Source of the DNA: Gammaproteobacteria bacterium
Lineage (GTDB): Bacteria; Pseudomonadota; Gammaproteobacteria; HK1
Length of the DNA: 6,343 nucleotides
NCBI GenBank assembly: GCA_020444775.1
Contig: JAGRHX010000816.1
Coordinates: forward strand, 1-6,343
Direction: 5' to 3'
Shown here: positions 5,732-6,343 of the stretch, piece after piece
Position numbering within the stretch: position 1 is the first letter of the stretch
Layout of the letters: every line of letters starts with the position of its first letter
Position numbers and translations under genes: made by a program
The notes under the pieces: model-generated
Database searches by the model: none
What the model saw: the letters and a program-made list of their open reading frames with translations, nothing else
What the model was told of the DNA's origin: nothing

Positions 5732-6343
5732 TCAGCGCGATCGGGCCAGATCGAGGCTGTCTCCGGGCGCGGGTCGACCGACGTCTATGCCGTAGCGTGT
5801 ACGCAGGGTCCGGGCCAGGGCATCGCGGCGGTGCGGCTCACCATGCACCAGCTGCACCGGTGGTCGATTGCGCAGGTTCTCGTACCAGCGGCACAGTCCC
5901 GGCTCGTCGGCATGCGCGGAGAGACCGCCGACGGTATGCACTCGAGCGCGCACCGCATAGGTGTCGCCATGAATCAATACCTGTGGTGCCCCGTCCACCA
6001 AGGCCCGACCGAGCGTGCCCTCGGCCTGATAGCCGACGATTACGATCTGGGTGGCGGGCGTCGAAATGTTCTGCTTGAGGTGATGCAGTATGCGTCCGCC
6101 GGTGCACATGCCCGATCCGGCGATGATGATCGCGCCGCCATCGACTTCGTTCAGGGCACGCGATTCCTCCACTGCCGACACCAGCTTCAGGTTGGGCATG
6201 CGGAAGGGGTTCTCGGGACCGTGCCAGTCGGCCAATGCCTCGCGGTCGAAGATCTGGTGGTGGCGCCGATAGACCTCGATGACCTTGACCGCCATCGGGC
6301 TGTCCAGATAGATCCGCCAGCGACCGAGCTGCCAGTCATCGTG
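5732..6343 (-). CDS. MBL-fold/beta-CASP hydrolase with RNA-specificity domain, C-terminal part
   Basis: The last 203 residues of a metallo-beta-lactamase-fold protein with a beta-CASP domain; the N-terminus, with the HxHxDH metal motif, lies beyond the right edge. The reading frame runs open to the window end, and the first visible residues give WRIYLDSPMA, with the motif A Asp in DSPMA. Then come AGSGMCTGGRILHHLKQN (about residues 75-92), VGYQAEGTLGRAL (103-115), motif B in GGLSAHAD (139-146, His144) and motif C in LVHGE (165-169, His167). The GYQAEGTLGR to SAHAD stretch is the mark of the RNA-metabolising zinc hydrolases (CPSF-73-like) of bacteria and archaea. Many bacterial members are annotated as exonucleases or MBL-fold hydrolases without tested function. 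It lies 55 bp upstream of the acyl-CoA synthetase on the same strand; no terminator is seen in the gap, so co-transcription is possible although the functions seem unrelated. Confidence 0.9.
   Translation of the reverse strand, partial: HDDWQLGRWRIYLDSPMAVKVIEVYRRHHQIFDREALADWHGPENPFRMPNLKLVSAVEESRALNEVDGGAIIIAGSGMCTGGRILHHLKQNISTPATQIVIVGYQAEGTLGRALVDGAPQVLIHGDTYAVRARVHTVGGLSAHADEPGLCRWYENLRNRPPVQLVHGEPHRRDALARTLRTRYGIDVGRPAPGDSLDLARSR

Overview
The window is high-GC DNA packed with genes of ordinary bacterial layout: Shine-Dalgarno-led starts, short gaps, and one divergent and one convergent junction. Its protein families fit a free-living proteobacterium, and the secreted pentapeptide-repeat protein at the left edge leans towards Gammaproteobacteria. 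That placement is an inference from gene families, since no rRNA or other marker gene is present. I see no tRNA, rRNA, CRISPR array, transposase or phage gene.

Layout from left to right:
(1) The N-terminal part of an exported pentapeptide-repeat protein on the minus strand, apparently starting at a TTG.
(2) A luciferase-like (LLM class) flavin/F420 oxidoreductase on the minus strand.
(3) A 225-bp divergent control region with a perfect 9+9 bp inverted repeat and a second, weaker, related site exactly 63 bp further on.
(4) Three plus-strand genes in a row: an FMN nitroreductase-family protein, a divergent short-chain dehydrogenase/reductase (SDR) and an SMP-30/gluconolactonase-like protein.
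(5) A convergent junction carrying a GC-rich hairpin.
(6) Two minus-strand genes running in from the right: the C-terminal part of a metallo-beta-lactamase/beta-CASP RNA-processing-type hydrolase and, 55 bp behind it, a complete acyl-CoA synthetase.

The middle of the window looks like a catabolic cluster. A luciferase-like oxidoreductase, a nitroreductase-family flavoprotein, an SDR, a lactonase-fold hydrolase and a fatty-acid/aryl-acid type CoA ligase could together oxidise a cyclic ketone or related substrate, open a lactone and activate the resulting acid as a CoA ester. This is an inference from gene content; no substrate can be read from the sequence. The most notable details are the operator-like repeats between the two divergent genes and the SDR, whose catalytic Tyr and Lys positions are occupied by Ser and Arg. 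I found no clear sign of an entirely new kind of system.
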